64,000 bases of DNA from Patiria miniata (GCF_015706575.1 NW_024037069.1:34803315-34867314), one strand, 5' to 3'; positions 23,416 through 33,834 are shown, numbered from the stretch's first letter. Translations and numbers: made by a program. The notes: a model not told the origin generated them from the letters alone.

Positions 23416-24774
23416 TGAGAGATCAGCGGTCTTTGTATACCCATTTTCCACTTTTACTTCAAAATGCCAACTTTTCCTGTCCCAAGTCTAAACAATAAAT
23501 CACAAATTAATTTTGACAATTGTTCTACAGGATCTCACGAATTAAGACCCGTTAGAGCATCTAATCCCCATGTCGCCTGTTTTCATGCCCGGTGACGCAG
23601 GCGCAACATAACATACATGTATAAATCATAAGAGGCAAGCCGGACAAAGTTACAACAGTGCACCAGTGAGTTTGGTAGAAGGGTTTATACAAAATGTGGC
23701 TGGTTAAAGTGAACTAGAAATAATGTTTCATGGTTGGGTAAAGCGCTTTGGCTACTTTGATTCCGTGCAAAGATCATAAATCAGAGGTTTTGAAAAATAA
23801 AAATGATAAGGTAAACAAAGTTAATTGACCTGTCCTAGGGCAACGGACGTCTGATGCTCTCCCCACATCGGATATTATTTTAATGGACAACGAAATATCA
23901 GTAGTTCATCTGTGAAGATTTAATTCAACCTGTTGAAATGTTTTGTTGTCGTGGTCATTTAAAGTCAGTCGGCACTCTCTGCAACCTCCAATATACGTTA
24001 TGTAACGTGTAACGGAACAGTTAACATTTAAGCGTAGGCCTATACCTGTGTAACGGTTGGCACTCGCATCCGCAGGGTAACTTTCATCATCGTCATTTCA
24101 ATCCTAAATTTCAGTTGTACCGCCCTTAGGGGGGGTTCGCAAGTGTGCTGAATGGATTGAGGTCTAATGAAGTCAAATAAATCAAGCACAAAACACAAGG
24201 GTCTCGACTGAAGCGTTTTGGGTCATTGTTCTCATGATACTTCTTGGATATCACAGACAGTACATCCAATCTAGGTTCGCAAATTCCCAAAAGCTCCTAA
24301 AGGACTCTAGAAAGGCTCCTCAAAGTTCCCGAAATGCTCCCATAATGCTCCGTGAGAACTGTATAGTAACAAAGAACAAAGTTACAAAAGCATTAAGTAC
24401 ATGTAAACTAACACTAACAGTAATTAATGAACATACAAAATTACAGGGTCATGTATCTCCACATGTGCGTACAATTTAGGGCAGGTTTTCCCAAGCAAAA
24501 CACAAATAAAGACACCCAATTTCCCATTTCCAAACTCGTATGACAATAAGAATAGTTAGGTAGATTACCTCCTTGCGTGCACTGGATTTGTAGTTGACGA
24601 AAGTTGGTAATTTCTGACGACTTGTTACGTTTCTATCGCTAATAAAACAAAACATTGCTTAAGATGGCGACCTCCATGGAAATTTAGACCATGCCTCTGT
24701 TCGTTGGTGTTTGAGAGAGGGCGCTATAACAACTTAGTGGCACTACATTTACAACCTGTTTTTGCCCTTTTTTC
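23416..24774. other. No gene recognised
   Basis: No supported exon, RNA gene or inverted-repeat element. Around 24660-24720 the words ATGGCGACCTCCATGG and GAGGGCGCTATAACA look like fragments of common dispersed repeats but cannot be assigned. Confidence 0.45.
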
Positions 24775-25600
24775 GTAAAGTTGGTGTCAAAATAACCGCA
24801 AGACATCAGAACAACTGTCAGAGAAACTTAGCAGAATGTAATAAATGCATTGCGACGATAGGAGCCAAAATGTACACGGAGGGGGGTTGCAGCCCCGCCC
24901 CCTCCGCGCTGTTTGCGCCGCTCTTAAGTTAATTAGTCTGGCCAAAAGGAACTTTTAAGTTATATTTTCATGTTCCACAAGTGCCAAGGCATCAATGAAA
25001 ATGGTTTAATTTTCCCAATTTCAATTTTGTAGTACCGTTTGCACAGTTTCAATTCGATCTGTTAGACAGCTGCTGCACTGTCATGCATGCTTTCATGTGC
25101 ATGTACTTTTCAATGGGAAAAGTTAACATTTAGGCCTACCTGTGTTGGAAAATGGACATTTCGTGACGAAGTTATGACTTATTTTCATAAACTTGGTGTC
25201 AAAAGAACCGCAAGACATCAGAACAACTGTCAAAGAAACTTGGCAGGATTTAACAAATGCCTTGCGACGATATGAGCCAAAATGTATGTGGTGAGGGGTT
25301 GAGGCCCCACCCCTCCGCGCTTTTCCCGTCTTTCTTAAGGTAATTAGTCTGACCTAAAACCACTCTTAAGTTAAAATTTTATATTCCATGAGTGTTAAAG
25401 CATCAATACATACTGGTTTCATTTTCTCCTCTACCGTTGCGTTGCAGCGGTATCAGCGAAAAGGAAAAGGAGGGGGTGCCGGCCACACCCACCCTCCGCG
25501 CTTTTCGGGCCGTTCTTAAGTCAATTAGTACTGTCTGATCTAAAATCATTCTTAAGTTACATTTCTATAATCTACAAGTTCCAAGCTATCAAATGATACT
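24775..25600. repeat. Inverted repeat right copy followed by two partial tandem copies
   Basis: 24775-25165 is the inverted partner of 22090-22480. A second partial unit follows at 25190-25400 (TTGGTGTCAAAAGAACCGCA, ACATCAGAACAACTGTCA) and a third, more diverged, at about 25465-25600 (CACCCTCCGCGCTTTT, TTCTTAAGTCAATTAGT). The units decay from first to third. This array ends about 450 bases before the gene B first coding exon. Confidence 0.7.
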
Positions 25601-26037
25601 GGTGTCGCCAAAGTCTGATCTAGCGAAACAGAATGGCCATTCTGTGATCAGGGTTGATGATACTATGCTTAAAGGCAATCAGGAGATTTGTTCTCGAAAT
25701 TTTGATTAAGCGCTATCCAGCTCTCCGTTTAGGCCTACAGTAAGAACATGCCCCAGAAAAAAAGGGCTACAGTAAGAACATGCCCCAGAAAAAATGTTTA
25801 GCTTTGTTTGTTTTTCTACCTATGTTTTTCTACCTATATTTTTTCAAAGGACAAATCTGCAATAGCCAAATATCTTTCTCATGACAAACTCTAACTGGGT
25901 GTCAAATTTTATCATCAAATGAACAATCCCATTACCAATCTGCCGTAGAAAGATGAACATTAAGGCAACAATAAAAATATTTCTGGAAAAAAAGACGAAC
26001 AAAATTAATTTGTAAATGATATGTGCATGCTTTCTTC

Positions 26038-26101
26038 TATTATAGAGACGGAAAAATGGTTAGGCAAGTCGGAATGCGATGGATATCATTTCTATTATGC
26101 T
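26038..26101 (+). CDS. Gene B exon 1: signal peptide (coding from 26056)
   Basis: An acceptor-like TTTCTTCTATTATAG ends near 26045, so the ATG exon is probably preceded by an untranslated exon and intron. From ATG 26056 the frame reads MVRQVGMRWISFLLC and ends in phase 1 at GTAAGT (26102). A short basic start followed by hydrophobic residues fits a signal peptide. The exon at 49088-49142 is the same in plan (MMRQVQLDG, then a leucine-rich run), which supports this start. Confidence 0.7.
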
Positions 26102-29100
26102 GTAAGTGGTCACACATTTATATATTTTTGCAGACTTATGATGTGATTGGAATGCATGGATTGTAAATTAAAACTCCATAATCATATTGTTTTTACCAAA
26201 TTACAGGTAAATTGAATTCAAGTCCGAAACCGTTAGGGGGTTGAACGGGAAATTCGGATGGGGTTCACGGTGCTTATATACTCCGTGTCCTTCAAGACAT
26301 GGATTTTATGCCGACACATTTTCAAACTATATTTTTTTTCTCAAAAAAAAAACACCCACATACTTAAATCCAATTTATCCTTCTACTATCTACAAAAGGC
26401 TTTTATTTTCTGTACAAACAACCGCCAAGAGCCGGGATTATTTTGTTTAATGTCTCATTCAAAAGTTATTAACTTATATATTGTGTCAAATTGCATTTGC
26501 CTTTAGCCAAAAATTAAAATATTTGGACTCTTTCTTGATGAATAATAGAATCTGATATCATTTCTTGTTCATTATTTTGCTTCACGCAGATTCGTCCAAG
26601 TGAACATTGGTGGAACCGTGTTCTTGGAACGAGGCCAACGAGGGATCGTTCCCTGCCCTCTCGTCAAATCTTGTGAAATACCTCAAGGAAACGTTGACGC
26701 AGTGTATTGGTTCTTTGGCTCAAAGAGCGACACATCCATGCTCATCTCGAACTTCTTGGGAAGAGTGGCTCCCCAAAACGGGATCCCAGAGGGCGTCTAT
26801 GACATTGACGATGATTTCAGTCTCGTCATTGAGAACGTCACCGCCTCCAATGAGGGAACCTACTACTTTAAGCTGAAACCGTATTTCGAAGTGATGCGAA
26901 GGGGACAGGTTGAAGTGCATGATAGAGGTGAGTCCATTTTGTGTTTTTATTTTCCCCTTTTTAATTTTTTTTGGCTTCAATTGTTACTGGACAGCATTTT
27001 GAAAATTCCTTATAAGTATTCAAAACTCAAAATAAGAAAGGGGTTTTTATTTCTGCTCAGAATTAACATGTCTCGCAGTCACTTAAAAGCGATATTAGTG
27101 GAATTTTAATAGAGGTTTTCATAGAGCTTCTATATGGAGCAAATATTGCTTACCATATTATGTGCTATGCAAAGATTAGCTGGGAATCAGTCATGAGCAA
27201 TATATAGGGGGGGGGGGCAAAAATGGAACCCTGAAACATTTGCCCTTTTTTTTGTAGAAACGTTTAATAGTAGCGAATTGTTATGTTTTGGATATCAGAT
27301 TAAAGTTATGAGGTTTTTCTTTCATATACTGAACAAATCACGAAAACAGCACATTGGGTTGCTGATATTATGTAAGACAACTCCTTTTTGGTCCATTCCA
27401 ATGGCATTCACAGTTAAGGGATTTTCACCGTACCTATTATTTTATGCATGAAACGCATGTAGTGCATTGTGTCCTCATCCTTACAAACAACACGGAACAT
27501 AATATGATACGAGTACTAAATGAGTTCGATGGAAAAACCTTTTATTTTCCACATGAACGGGTATCTTTAATAGGATAGGATAGGATAATATATTTATTGG
27601 CAACCGTTAGGTTGGATTACATAATACACAAATTTACATACATTTTTAACAGCTTAAAATACACATAAAAGAGATTAACAGATGCAAAATACCACGAACA
27701 ATGATCCCAAGCTAAAACATAAGAAAACAAGCAGATCAAAAAAAAGGAGATTGCGTTAAAAAACTACCGGTTATTTTCAGGATATAAAAATTCATTTCAA
27801 AATTAAGTCCCTTTTAGTCCTATTTTAACCCTAACCCTAACCCTAACCCTAACCCTATTTTAATCCTTTTCAGCATAATAAATAATCAAAATATTACAAA
27901 AAAATTGCACAAATAAAAGACAATTGCACAGTGGTCTTACAGTAACATGTTTCACTGCTTGAAGTACCATTGGAAAGAATGAAAGATCCCTAATCAGGAC
28001 GGCGCTAGTCAAGACGTATTAATACACATTTCGGGAGGTCTTTTAAATGAAACCTCGCTTAGCATGATTCCGTCTCAAATAATGAAGACGTACCTGTATT
28101 TCCAGTGATTTTATGATGATTGCATTCTTGGAATCGGCAAAAATACTCTCTTTGTTTTGCAAATGGTGTCCATTTAATGATGTGCAAACCCGACCCGAAA
28201 CCGAAACCGGTTTGTCTATCTTTTTAGTCGGGTCGGGTCGGTTTTTCCATCTTTAAAAAAAAAGTGAAATAAACCGAAACAATCGAAATATATTGAAATA
28301 GGTTGAGAAATTCAGGTGATTATGGACAGTCACTGTCAATTGCCTATTGACATTGTGGTGTGGCTAACGTGGGCACTATCAAGTTTCCACGGTATTAATT
28401 TCTCCAGTGGGATCGGGACTGACAAATAGATAGAAATAGATACATTGCAATAGTTTTCATGATACCGCGTGGTGACAATGTTCAACAAGCGGAGTTAACT
28501 CTCGATCAATATGACATAGAGAGAGAGAGGGGGGGGGGAGGGGGAGACGATGGTTTCGCAAATGAATTCATGCAACTTCGCTACGTGACGCGTCGTTGGT
28601 AAGAGCAGGCACGAACAAGTGATCACTTTGTCCAAGCCTGGTTTTCTTTCGGGTCAGGTCGGGTTTGGGTCGGTTCGGGTCGGTTTTACCTCAGTTTTTG
28701 TCGGGTCGAGTCGAGTCAGTTTGAGGGAGTTAGGATCGGTTTCGGTTCGGATTCGGTTTATATCTCTATAATGTTTCGGGCAGGCGCGGTTCTGTGAACG
28801 GTCTCCCCCTAAAGAAGAAATAGCCGTGACAAGGGTGCATTTGTTAATATAGTGTGAATGATTTTATGATTTTATTGGCGCTCCCCATTAAAAACATGGC
28901 ATGAGGCCCCCCCCCCCCCGCCACCTATCGATTTTCGGAGACCTAAGTGTCTGGAAAAAAATAACCGGTCAACATTTCATCACGCCTCCCTGAAAAAATT
29001 CTGGATCCACCGTGCTAGCCCCCCCCCCCCCCAAAAAATATTGGATCTAGAACTGCGCCTGGTTTCGGGTCGGTTTGGCCTGGTCAACCCGACCCGATGC

Positions 29101-32100
29101 GCATCATTTTGTCCATTACCTGTACCAACAGTCTCCCCAAGACGGCCATATCTGACCGTTATCGGCTGCAATCAAGGCCTTTACGACGCACACTTATGTG
29201 AGATGAGAGTACGACACGACAGCGCTGTGCACAACCTGACCTGCGTCATGGAGCAGGTCAAACCTGCCGTGGAATTGAGATGGTTTTTGGGCGAGCTGAC
29301 GGAACTCAAGGCTTCCACTACAGTCAGGCTTGTAGTCTTTCCGGCCAACACCGGTAAGCAATGTTCGTTTTCAATTTGTCACTGGCATCGCATTGGAGGG
29401 GTGTGACACTATCTCCCTCCCCCTGCTTTCGTCAGCAATCCTCGCCCTGTCGGCAAAATTCCGTGGCCATTCCTCACGTGTTCGTTATACCTGTTTCAAT
29501 ATCGCCGGCTTCGAACGGCGCCACCATAATGTCAAACGGAGTAATAATACATAACCTATGTAACTTTCAAATCTATCAATCAGGGTCGTCGTTGAGAAAC
29601 AACACCTATTCAACTTCATCATCAATCCAAATTCCTTCGGAATACGATCATGCAGTATACGTGTGTAAAGCAGTGGGTGTTGCTGTCGGCGAAGGAACAC
29701 ACGTGACAGTACGCATCACCAAAATGTTTCCCGTAACGGCAAATTATAATGAAGTTCATTTCTCCCACCATCCGGGTAGGTTTTATTTTGTGGAATTATT
29801 ATTGGAGAAATATGTAAACTACGCTTTATTGACTGCTGTAACGGCTTTTCCTTAATACTAGTTAAACAGCATTCACACATAATCATATGGCAATATCTGG
29901 CGGTCTTTTTCTTCACATTGAGAAAAAATGCTTTTGGATTGTTGTTAACATAAAATAAATACCAAAAATACAAAATAGAAATGCATTTGCTTTCAGAGTA
30001 ATGTATTTTTTTAGACGATGTAATACAAAATCTTGTTCATTGTTTTGTTTCAGGTTGGTTGGTCCAAGCGAACACGGATGGAGCCGTGTTGTTAGAACGA
30101 GGCCACCGCGGGATAGTACCCTGTCCTCTCGTCAAATCTCGCCAAATCTCGCCAGGTGAAGTCGTCGCGATGTACTGGCACTATGGCTCAATCAGCAGGA
30201 CATCACTGCTCATCTCGTACTTCTTGGGAAGAGTGGCTCCCGATCCCCAAAACGGGATCCCAGAGGGCGTCTATGATATCGACAATGAGTTCAGTCTCAT
30301 CATTGAGAGCGTCACCGCCTCCAATCAGGGAACCTACTACTTTCTGGTCAAACCGCATTTGAAAATGATAGAAGAGGGACAGGTTGAAGTTAGTGATAAA
30401 GGTGAGTCCATTGATTTTGCATCAGACCATTCATTTGGCTTTAATTTTACTGTGCAGCATAAAAAAATTCTTTAAAATATACAAACATTTAAACAGAAAT
30501 GTTTTATTGATTTACAGTCACCTTATAAAAGCTATATTTGCCAGAAATTACTGACATTGTGCTCGGTACATTTCACAATGTTCATGGTGCTTAGCATAAA
30601 TGCATAATGTGCTATTGCAAAGATCACAAGCAATGATACATCATATGGCATGTTGGCTGGTAAAGTTGCGAATGTATTTTCAGTGTTTAGGCAATTTCAG
30701 TGCCCAGGTCGATATAAGTTATAATGACGTCTGGTTCCTGTACTTTGTCCTGTCTTGAGTCTCGGACAAGTTTCGACTCGAACTTAACCTCAGTCTCTGA
30801 ATTACATTTTGATTTACATAACACTCTCTTTTGTCAAATAATTATTATGGAATATACTTCTTACCAGTGTAAGTAGATACATGTAATAGGATCAAGCATC
30901 CTATGAAATCATTACGCCTAGTCTGTCATTATCGAGAACAGATAAGTTATCATCATTTTGCCGCGAGGGTTGGGACCAACTCATCCTGAAAAACAACCCG
31001 TTTTTTTCTTTAAATAGCACTCCCAACTGACCGAATTTAGTTTATTATAAGATTGATCAAAGAAATGGACTGCAGCGCGGTTTGAACCTGCAACCCTTTT
31101 AGTTCCCCATTTAGTCAATGTCCTTATTTGGGGGGGGGGCGCTAGTCAAAAGCCATAAGCCCAGCCAGGGTTTTGGTTTGCGATCGATGACATTATTCGT
31201 GAATTAGGATTATTTCCCCAAAGACAAACTGGGATCATACCACAAGAGGGTGCAGGTCAATAAATATTTTTGGGAGGACTTTCAACGGAAACGTTGCTTT
31301 GCATGATTGCATCTAGAAAAATGAAGGTGCATTTTCTGTGTTTTCCCGAAGAGTCTATCAACTAAGCTGAATTCTTGGCAGCAGGGTAGTTTCTTATATA
31401 ACCTTTTTTGCTTCAAAATTATATATTGTTATTCCTTGAATCGGCAAATAACATTTTCTTTCACATGGTGTCCCTTGCCTTTACCAACAGTTTCCCCAAG
31501 TCGTCCATATCCTACCGTCATCGGCTGCAATCAAGAATACGATGCAGACACGTGTGAGGCGAGAGTACGACACGACATCACGGTGCATAACCTGACCTGC
31601 GTCATGGAGCAGGTCAAACCTGCCGTGGAATTGAGGTGGTTTTGGGGCGGGTTAACGGAACTTAAGGCAACAGCAACAGTCAGGCCTGTAGAACTACCAG
31701 CCTACATGGGTAAGCAGCATTCTTATTAATTCCTAACATGTTGTCGTGTATTGCTGTTTGATGTTGACTGTTTCCCTAATAATTATACTCCTAGAAAGGA
31801 ACAAGATGATACTCAACTATACGAAAGCTAAAAGTAATCATGGAAATATGATTGCGGGAACACGAATGGTCACTTTAAGCGTTCGTACTACCTCAAGATA
31901 TTCAATGTTGTTTTCTCTACAAGTCATGTTCTGCTACATTTCTTTCCTGATCGTTTGGCCGTATACCATTCTTGTTGTTAGTTGTTGGCATAGGTGGAAT
32001 TTCATCAAATTGTTTAAGATCTTTAAAATGAGCTCCTCCGGTGCGGTTCTAGAGAGAGCCAATATTTGATGGGGGGGGGGGGGGCTACTGAGCAGGAAGG

Positions 32101-33572
32101 ATCCCAAAAAAAATATCAGGGAGCCGTGCTAAACTGTAAACCGGTTATTTTCTCCGGACACTTATAGGCCTCTGGAAATCAAGGGGGGGGGGGGGGGCTC
32201 GTGCCATATTTTCAATTGGGAGCACTGATGTAATAACACAATCAGGCACACTACATGTATATTAACTAAAAGTGTACAAATGCACCCTTCTCACGACTAT
32301 TTTTTCAGAGGGAGACCGTTCACATGTACGTCAGATTCTTAAATCTCCGTAGAACCGCCACTGGAGATCCTTAGATCGAAATACACACAAAAGCCTCGGT
32401 AAATCCTTGCCTAGGCCATTCAAAGACCGCAACTGCTTCATTTTCGAACGAAAATTTGCTTGCCTCTTACACTAGAAATGGTACTTTCTTTCAAAATCTA
32501 CCTATTGATTTCAAATCTACTAATAAGGTTCGTCTTTCAGGAACCACACCTATTCAACTTCAGCATCAGTCCAAGTGGCAGCAGTTGACGATGAGGAAGT
32601 ATACGTGTGTGAGGCAGTGGGTGTTGCTGTAGGCAATTTAGGAGCACGTATGAAAGTACGCCTTACCAAAGCTCATCACACAACAGTGTCTCATGATGAG
32701 GTTCAGTCCGACAACCAAGGTAGGTAGCAGTGTCATGTCGGAGCCGTTTTGAAGGGGATCAACTGTCAATTTGGAAAAAGACGGAACGCAGATATGAGAT
32801 GGACGAATGCAGAATGAAGTTTAAAAGAGCTCAATACAGTGAACAGAGAAATGTGAATAGTGTAACTTGTGAAAGTGTTAATATAAGGCAACGAGTGTAA
32901 TGTTAACATAATGTATAGACCCTTTGCACAGGGGGCCCTCAGTGAAAGCAGTTTTTGTTATATAATTCAGTGACAATACAAGTGTTTACTAACACGTATC
33001 GCCCATCGTAGAGGAGCAAAACCCTGCCCTCAGATGTGACGTCAGATGCAATGGGTCTATTGGGTAATAGAACAATACAACTCGGTGATTCGATCAGCTA
33101 AATCAAGTCAGATATTGTATCCGTTATAAGTGCCTTTTGTCTGTTTGTAGGAACAACGTTTTTTTTCGGCTGACGTTGAGAAACCCATCACTCCGATCAC
33201 GGGTGAAGGAATTGTGCTGGTGTCTTTGGGTGCACTCTCAATTGTTTTCATTATCACTACTTGGGTCTACATTGTAAGTAAAGTTGCCTCTCGTTATTAT
33301 ACAAACTCCATTAATGTATATTCAGTTTAAAGTAAATAAAATAGATTGGAAACATTCTTCCGGATTGTACGATATTTTCGTTATGATTTTTTTAACCCTT
33401 ATACTCAGTCACTGTCAATCATGTTTTGCACTAAGCTTAATATGATTAGCCTCATGATCAGCTTATTTTAAGCCTACACAGTATCTTCTTGTGCAATAAT
33501 GTTTGTTATTTATTAATGCAGGTATGCGTAAAAGTGAAGAAGAAAGACGAAGATACGGCCGAACCAGTGTAA
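26056..33572 (+). CDS. Gene B: IgSF type I membrane receptor, V-Ig-V-Ig-TM-tail
   Basis: Nine coding exons: signal peptide 26056-26101, V1 26601-26927, Ig1 29132-29353 and 29584-29775, V2 30054-30401, Ig2 31491-31709 and 32528-32719, transmembrane 33151-33273, tail 33522-33572. Each Ig domain after a V is split by an intron. All borders up to the transmembrane exon are phase 1, so modules can be duplicated or skipped without losing frame. V2 follows Ig1 by only 278 bases with no membrane exon between, so the two V-Ig pairs look like an internal duplication in one gene. Doubts: V1 is in frame only with an acceptor at 26600, and the T-run at 33159-33166 must be 7, not 8, for the membrane exon to read through. 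The protein would sit at the cell surface; recognition or adhesion is inferred from the fold. No orthologue can be named. Confidence 0.75.
26601..26927 (+). CDS. Gene B exon 2: V-like Ig domain 1
   Basis: By homology the acceptor should be GCAG at 26589, but that gives a TGA after three codons in phase 1. Using the AG at 26599-26600 gives 327 bases, in frame throughout. The frame reads NIGGTVFLERGQRGIV, PCPLVKS, DAVYWFFGSKSD, then YDIDDDFSLVIENV and SNEGTYYFKLKP. B-strand cysteine and C-strand tryptophan are present; the strand F cysteine is phenylalanine. An extra cysteine lies four residues after PCPLVKS starts its loop. Donor GTGAGT at 26928, phase 1. Confidence 0.75.
27827..27856. repeat. 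Short CCCTAA array (telomere-type motif)
   Basis: Five consecutive CCCTAA units, the complement of the TTAGGG telomere repeat used by most deuterostomes. So short an array within an intron is an interstitial site, perhaps left by break repair or carried by a repeat. It does not mark a chromosome end here. Confidence 0.85.
28175..29109. mobile_element. hAT-like element inserted next to a gene B splice acceptor
   Basis: The element begins TAATGATGTGCAAACCCGAC and ends GGGTCGGGTT-complement sequence ACCCGACCCGATGCGCATCA, inverted ends. It is flanked by a perfect 8-bp duplication TGTCCATT (28167-28174 and 29110-29117), as in the hAT superfamily. GGGTCGG words fill both subterminal zones. A smaller element sits inside it at 28781-29061. 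No transposase is present. Its right end is 22 bases from the acceptor of the next exon. Confidence 0.85.
28781..29061. mobile_element. hAT-like miniature element nested in a hAT-like element
   Basis: The 281-bp element begins CAGGCGCGGTTCTGTGAACG and ends AGAACTGCGCCTG, and is flanked by a perfect 8-bp duplication GTTTCGGG (28773-28780 and 29062-29069). It carries two long C runs. Related elements are at 32036-32362 (opposite orientation) and, less similar, 36272-36601. It arrived after its host element. Confidence 0.8.
29132..29353 (+). CDS. Gene B exon 3: first half of Ig domain 1
   Basis: Acceptor CCAACAG, donor GTAAGC at 29354, phase 1 at both ends, 222 bases. Encodes VSPRRPYLTVIGC, HLCEMRVRHDSAVH, then NLTCVMEQVKPAVELRWFLG and a linker with ASTTVRLVVFPANT. 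It has the B-strand cysteine and C-strand tryptophan, with two further cysteines upstream (IGC and LCE) shared by all copies, possibly an extra disulphide. The branch point zone before it now lies in or beside a transposon. Confidence 0.8.
29584..29775 (+). CDS. Gene B exon 4: second half of Ig domain 1
   Basis: Acceptor ATCAG, donor GTAGGT at 29776, phase 1, 192 bases. Encodes SSLRNNTYSTSSSIQIPS, then AVYVCKAVGVAVGEGTHVTV, with the F-strand cysteine in YVC. An N-glycosylation site NNT lies in the loop. The exon completes the disulphide with the cysteine of the previous exon. Confidence 0.8.
30054..30401 (+). CDS. Gene B exon 5: V-like Ig domain 2
   Basis: Acceptor TTTCAG, donor GTGAGT at 30402, phase 1, 348 bases, fully open. 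Encodes WLVQANTDGAVLLERGHRG, VPCPLVKS, a VVAMYWHYGSISRTS stretch, then VYDIDNEFSLIIESV and SNQGTYYFLVKP. It is the best preserved V copy. The strand F cysteine is again phenylalanine. It contains a duplicated CGCCAAATCTCGCCA in the B-C loop coding sequence, which is the part missing from gene A. Confidence 0.8.
31491..31709 (+). CDS. Gene B exon 6: first half of Ig domain 2
   Basis: Acceptor CCAACAG, donor GTAAGC at 31710, phase 1, 219 bases. Encodes VSPSRPYPTVIGC, ADTCEARVRHDITVH, then NLTCVMEQVKPAVELRWFWG and a linker ending in LPAYM. Core cysteine and tryptophan present. It is very close to exon 3, showing that the V-Ig unit was duplicated. Confidence 0.8.
32036..32362. mobile_element. hAT-like miniature element in a gene B intron
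   Basis: Inverted ends GGTGCGGTTCTAGAGA and GTAGAACCGCCACTGG, with two long G runs, in the reverse orientation to the element at 28781-29061 (shared AAACCGGTTATTTT-type and GGAGACCGTTCACA words). No clean target duplication. It lies in the intron between exons 6 and 7. Confidence 0.65.
32528..32719 (+). CDS. Gene B exon 7: second half of Ig domain 2
   Basis: The acceptor is taken at AATAAG before 32528 because it gives 192 bases, phase 1 at both ends and full alignment with exon 4; the more typical-looking TTTCAG at 32540 would shift the frame. Encodes SSFRNHTYSTSASVQVAA, then EEVYVCEAVGVAVGN and RMKVRLTK. Donor GTAGGT at 32720. F-strand cysteine present. Confidence 0.7.
33151..33273 (+). 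CDS. Gene B exon 8: transmembrane helix, frame depends on a T run
   Basis: Acceptor TTTGTAG before 33151, donor GTAAGT at 33274. In phase 1 the eight Ts at 33159-33166 lead to TGA two codons later. The frame one base away reads ADVEKPITPITGEGIVLVSL then GALSIVFIITTWVYI, a good membrane helix ending in phase 0 like gene A. Either the true allele has seven Ts or this copy is broken. Homopolymer miscounting is a common sequencing fault. Confidence 0.65.
33522..33572 (+). CDS. Gene B exon 9: cytoplasmic tail
   Basis: Acceptor TGCAG, phase 0, ending TAA at 33570-33572. The 16-residue tail reads VCVKVKKKDEDTAEPV: lysine-rich next to the membrane, then acidic, no tyrosine. The final EPV fits a weak class III PDZ ligand pattern, which is not strong evidence. 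It differs fully from the YVNV tail of gene A. Confidence 0.7.
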   Translation, partial: VCVKVKKKDEDTAEPV

Positions 33573-33834
33573 ACTACTTCCATCGATTGCTGAGTGAATT
33601 CCATCATGTTAAAAATCATTTTGAAAAGTTTGAATTAATTATATCTAGTGTGAATTTGGTTCTATAGTTGCCACCTTGTGACCCAAATCGTGTACTCTTA
33701 CTCTTAAAAGATAGGTGACCCCCCCCCCCCCCCAGGCGATTTTTTTTCCCAAAAGACATCCGCATGATATGGGTGTACGCTATGGGAGTATGGCATTGGA
33801 CTTTACCTCTCTAAAAACATGAGAAGAAAATATA

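Larger units (their letters stand above)
26928..29131 (+). other. Gene B intron 2 with transposon insertions
   Basis: The 2.2-kb intron holds poly-G at 27206, a GGATAGGATA run at 27573-27590 followed by ATATATTTATTGG that looks like a LINE or SINE 3' end, five CCCTAA units at 27827-27856, and a hAT-like element at 28175-29109 with a second element inside it. No additional exon of the family is seen. Confidence 0.6.

Noticed and set aside
27827-27856. Chromosome end at the CCCTAA array
   Set aside because: Only five units, inside an intron with coding exons on both sides.
26056-29775. Separate secreted V-Ig gene upstream of a second receptor gene
   Set aside because: Exon 4 ends in phase 1, exon 5 begins in phase 1 only 278 bases later with good splice sites, and there is no second signal-peptide exon between them. 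An AATAAA near 29954 is not enough to call a gene end, but the option is not fully excluded.
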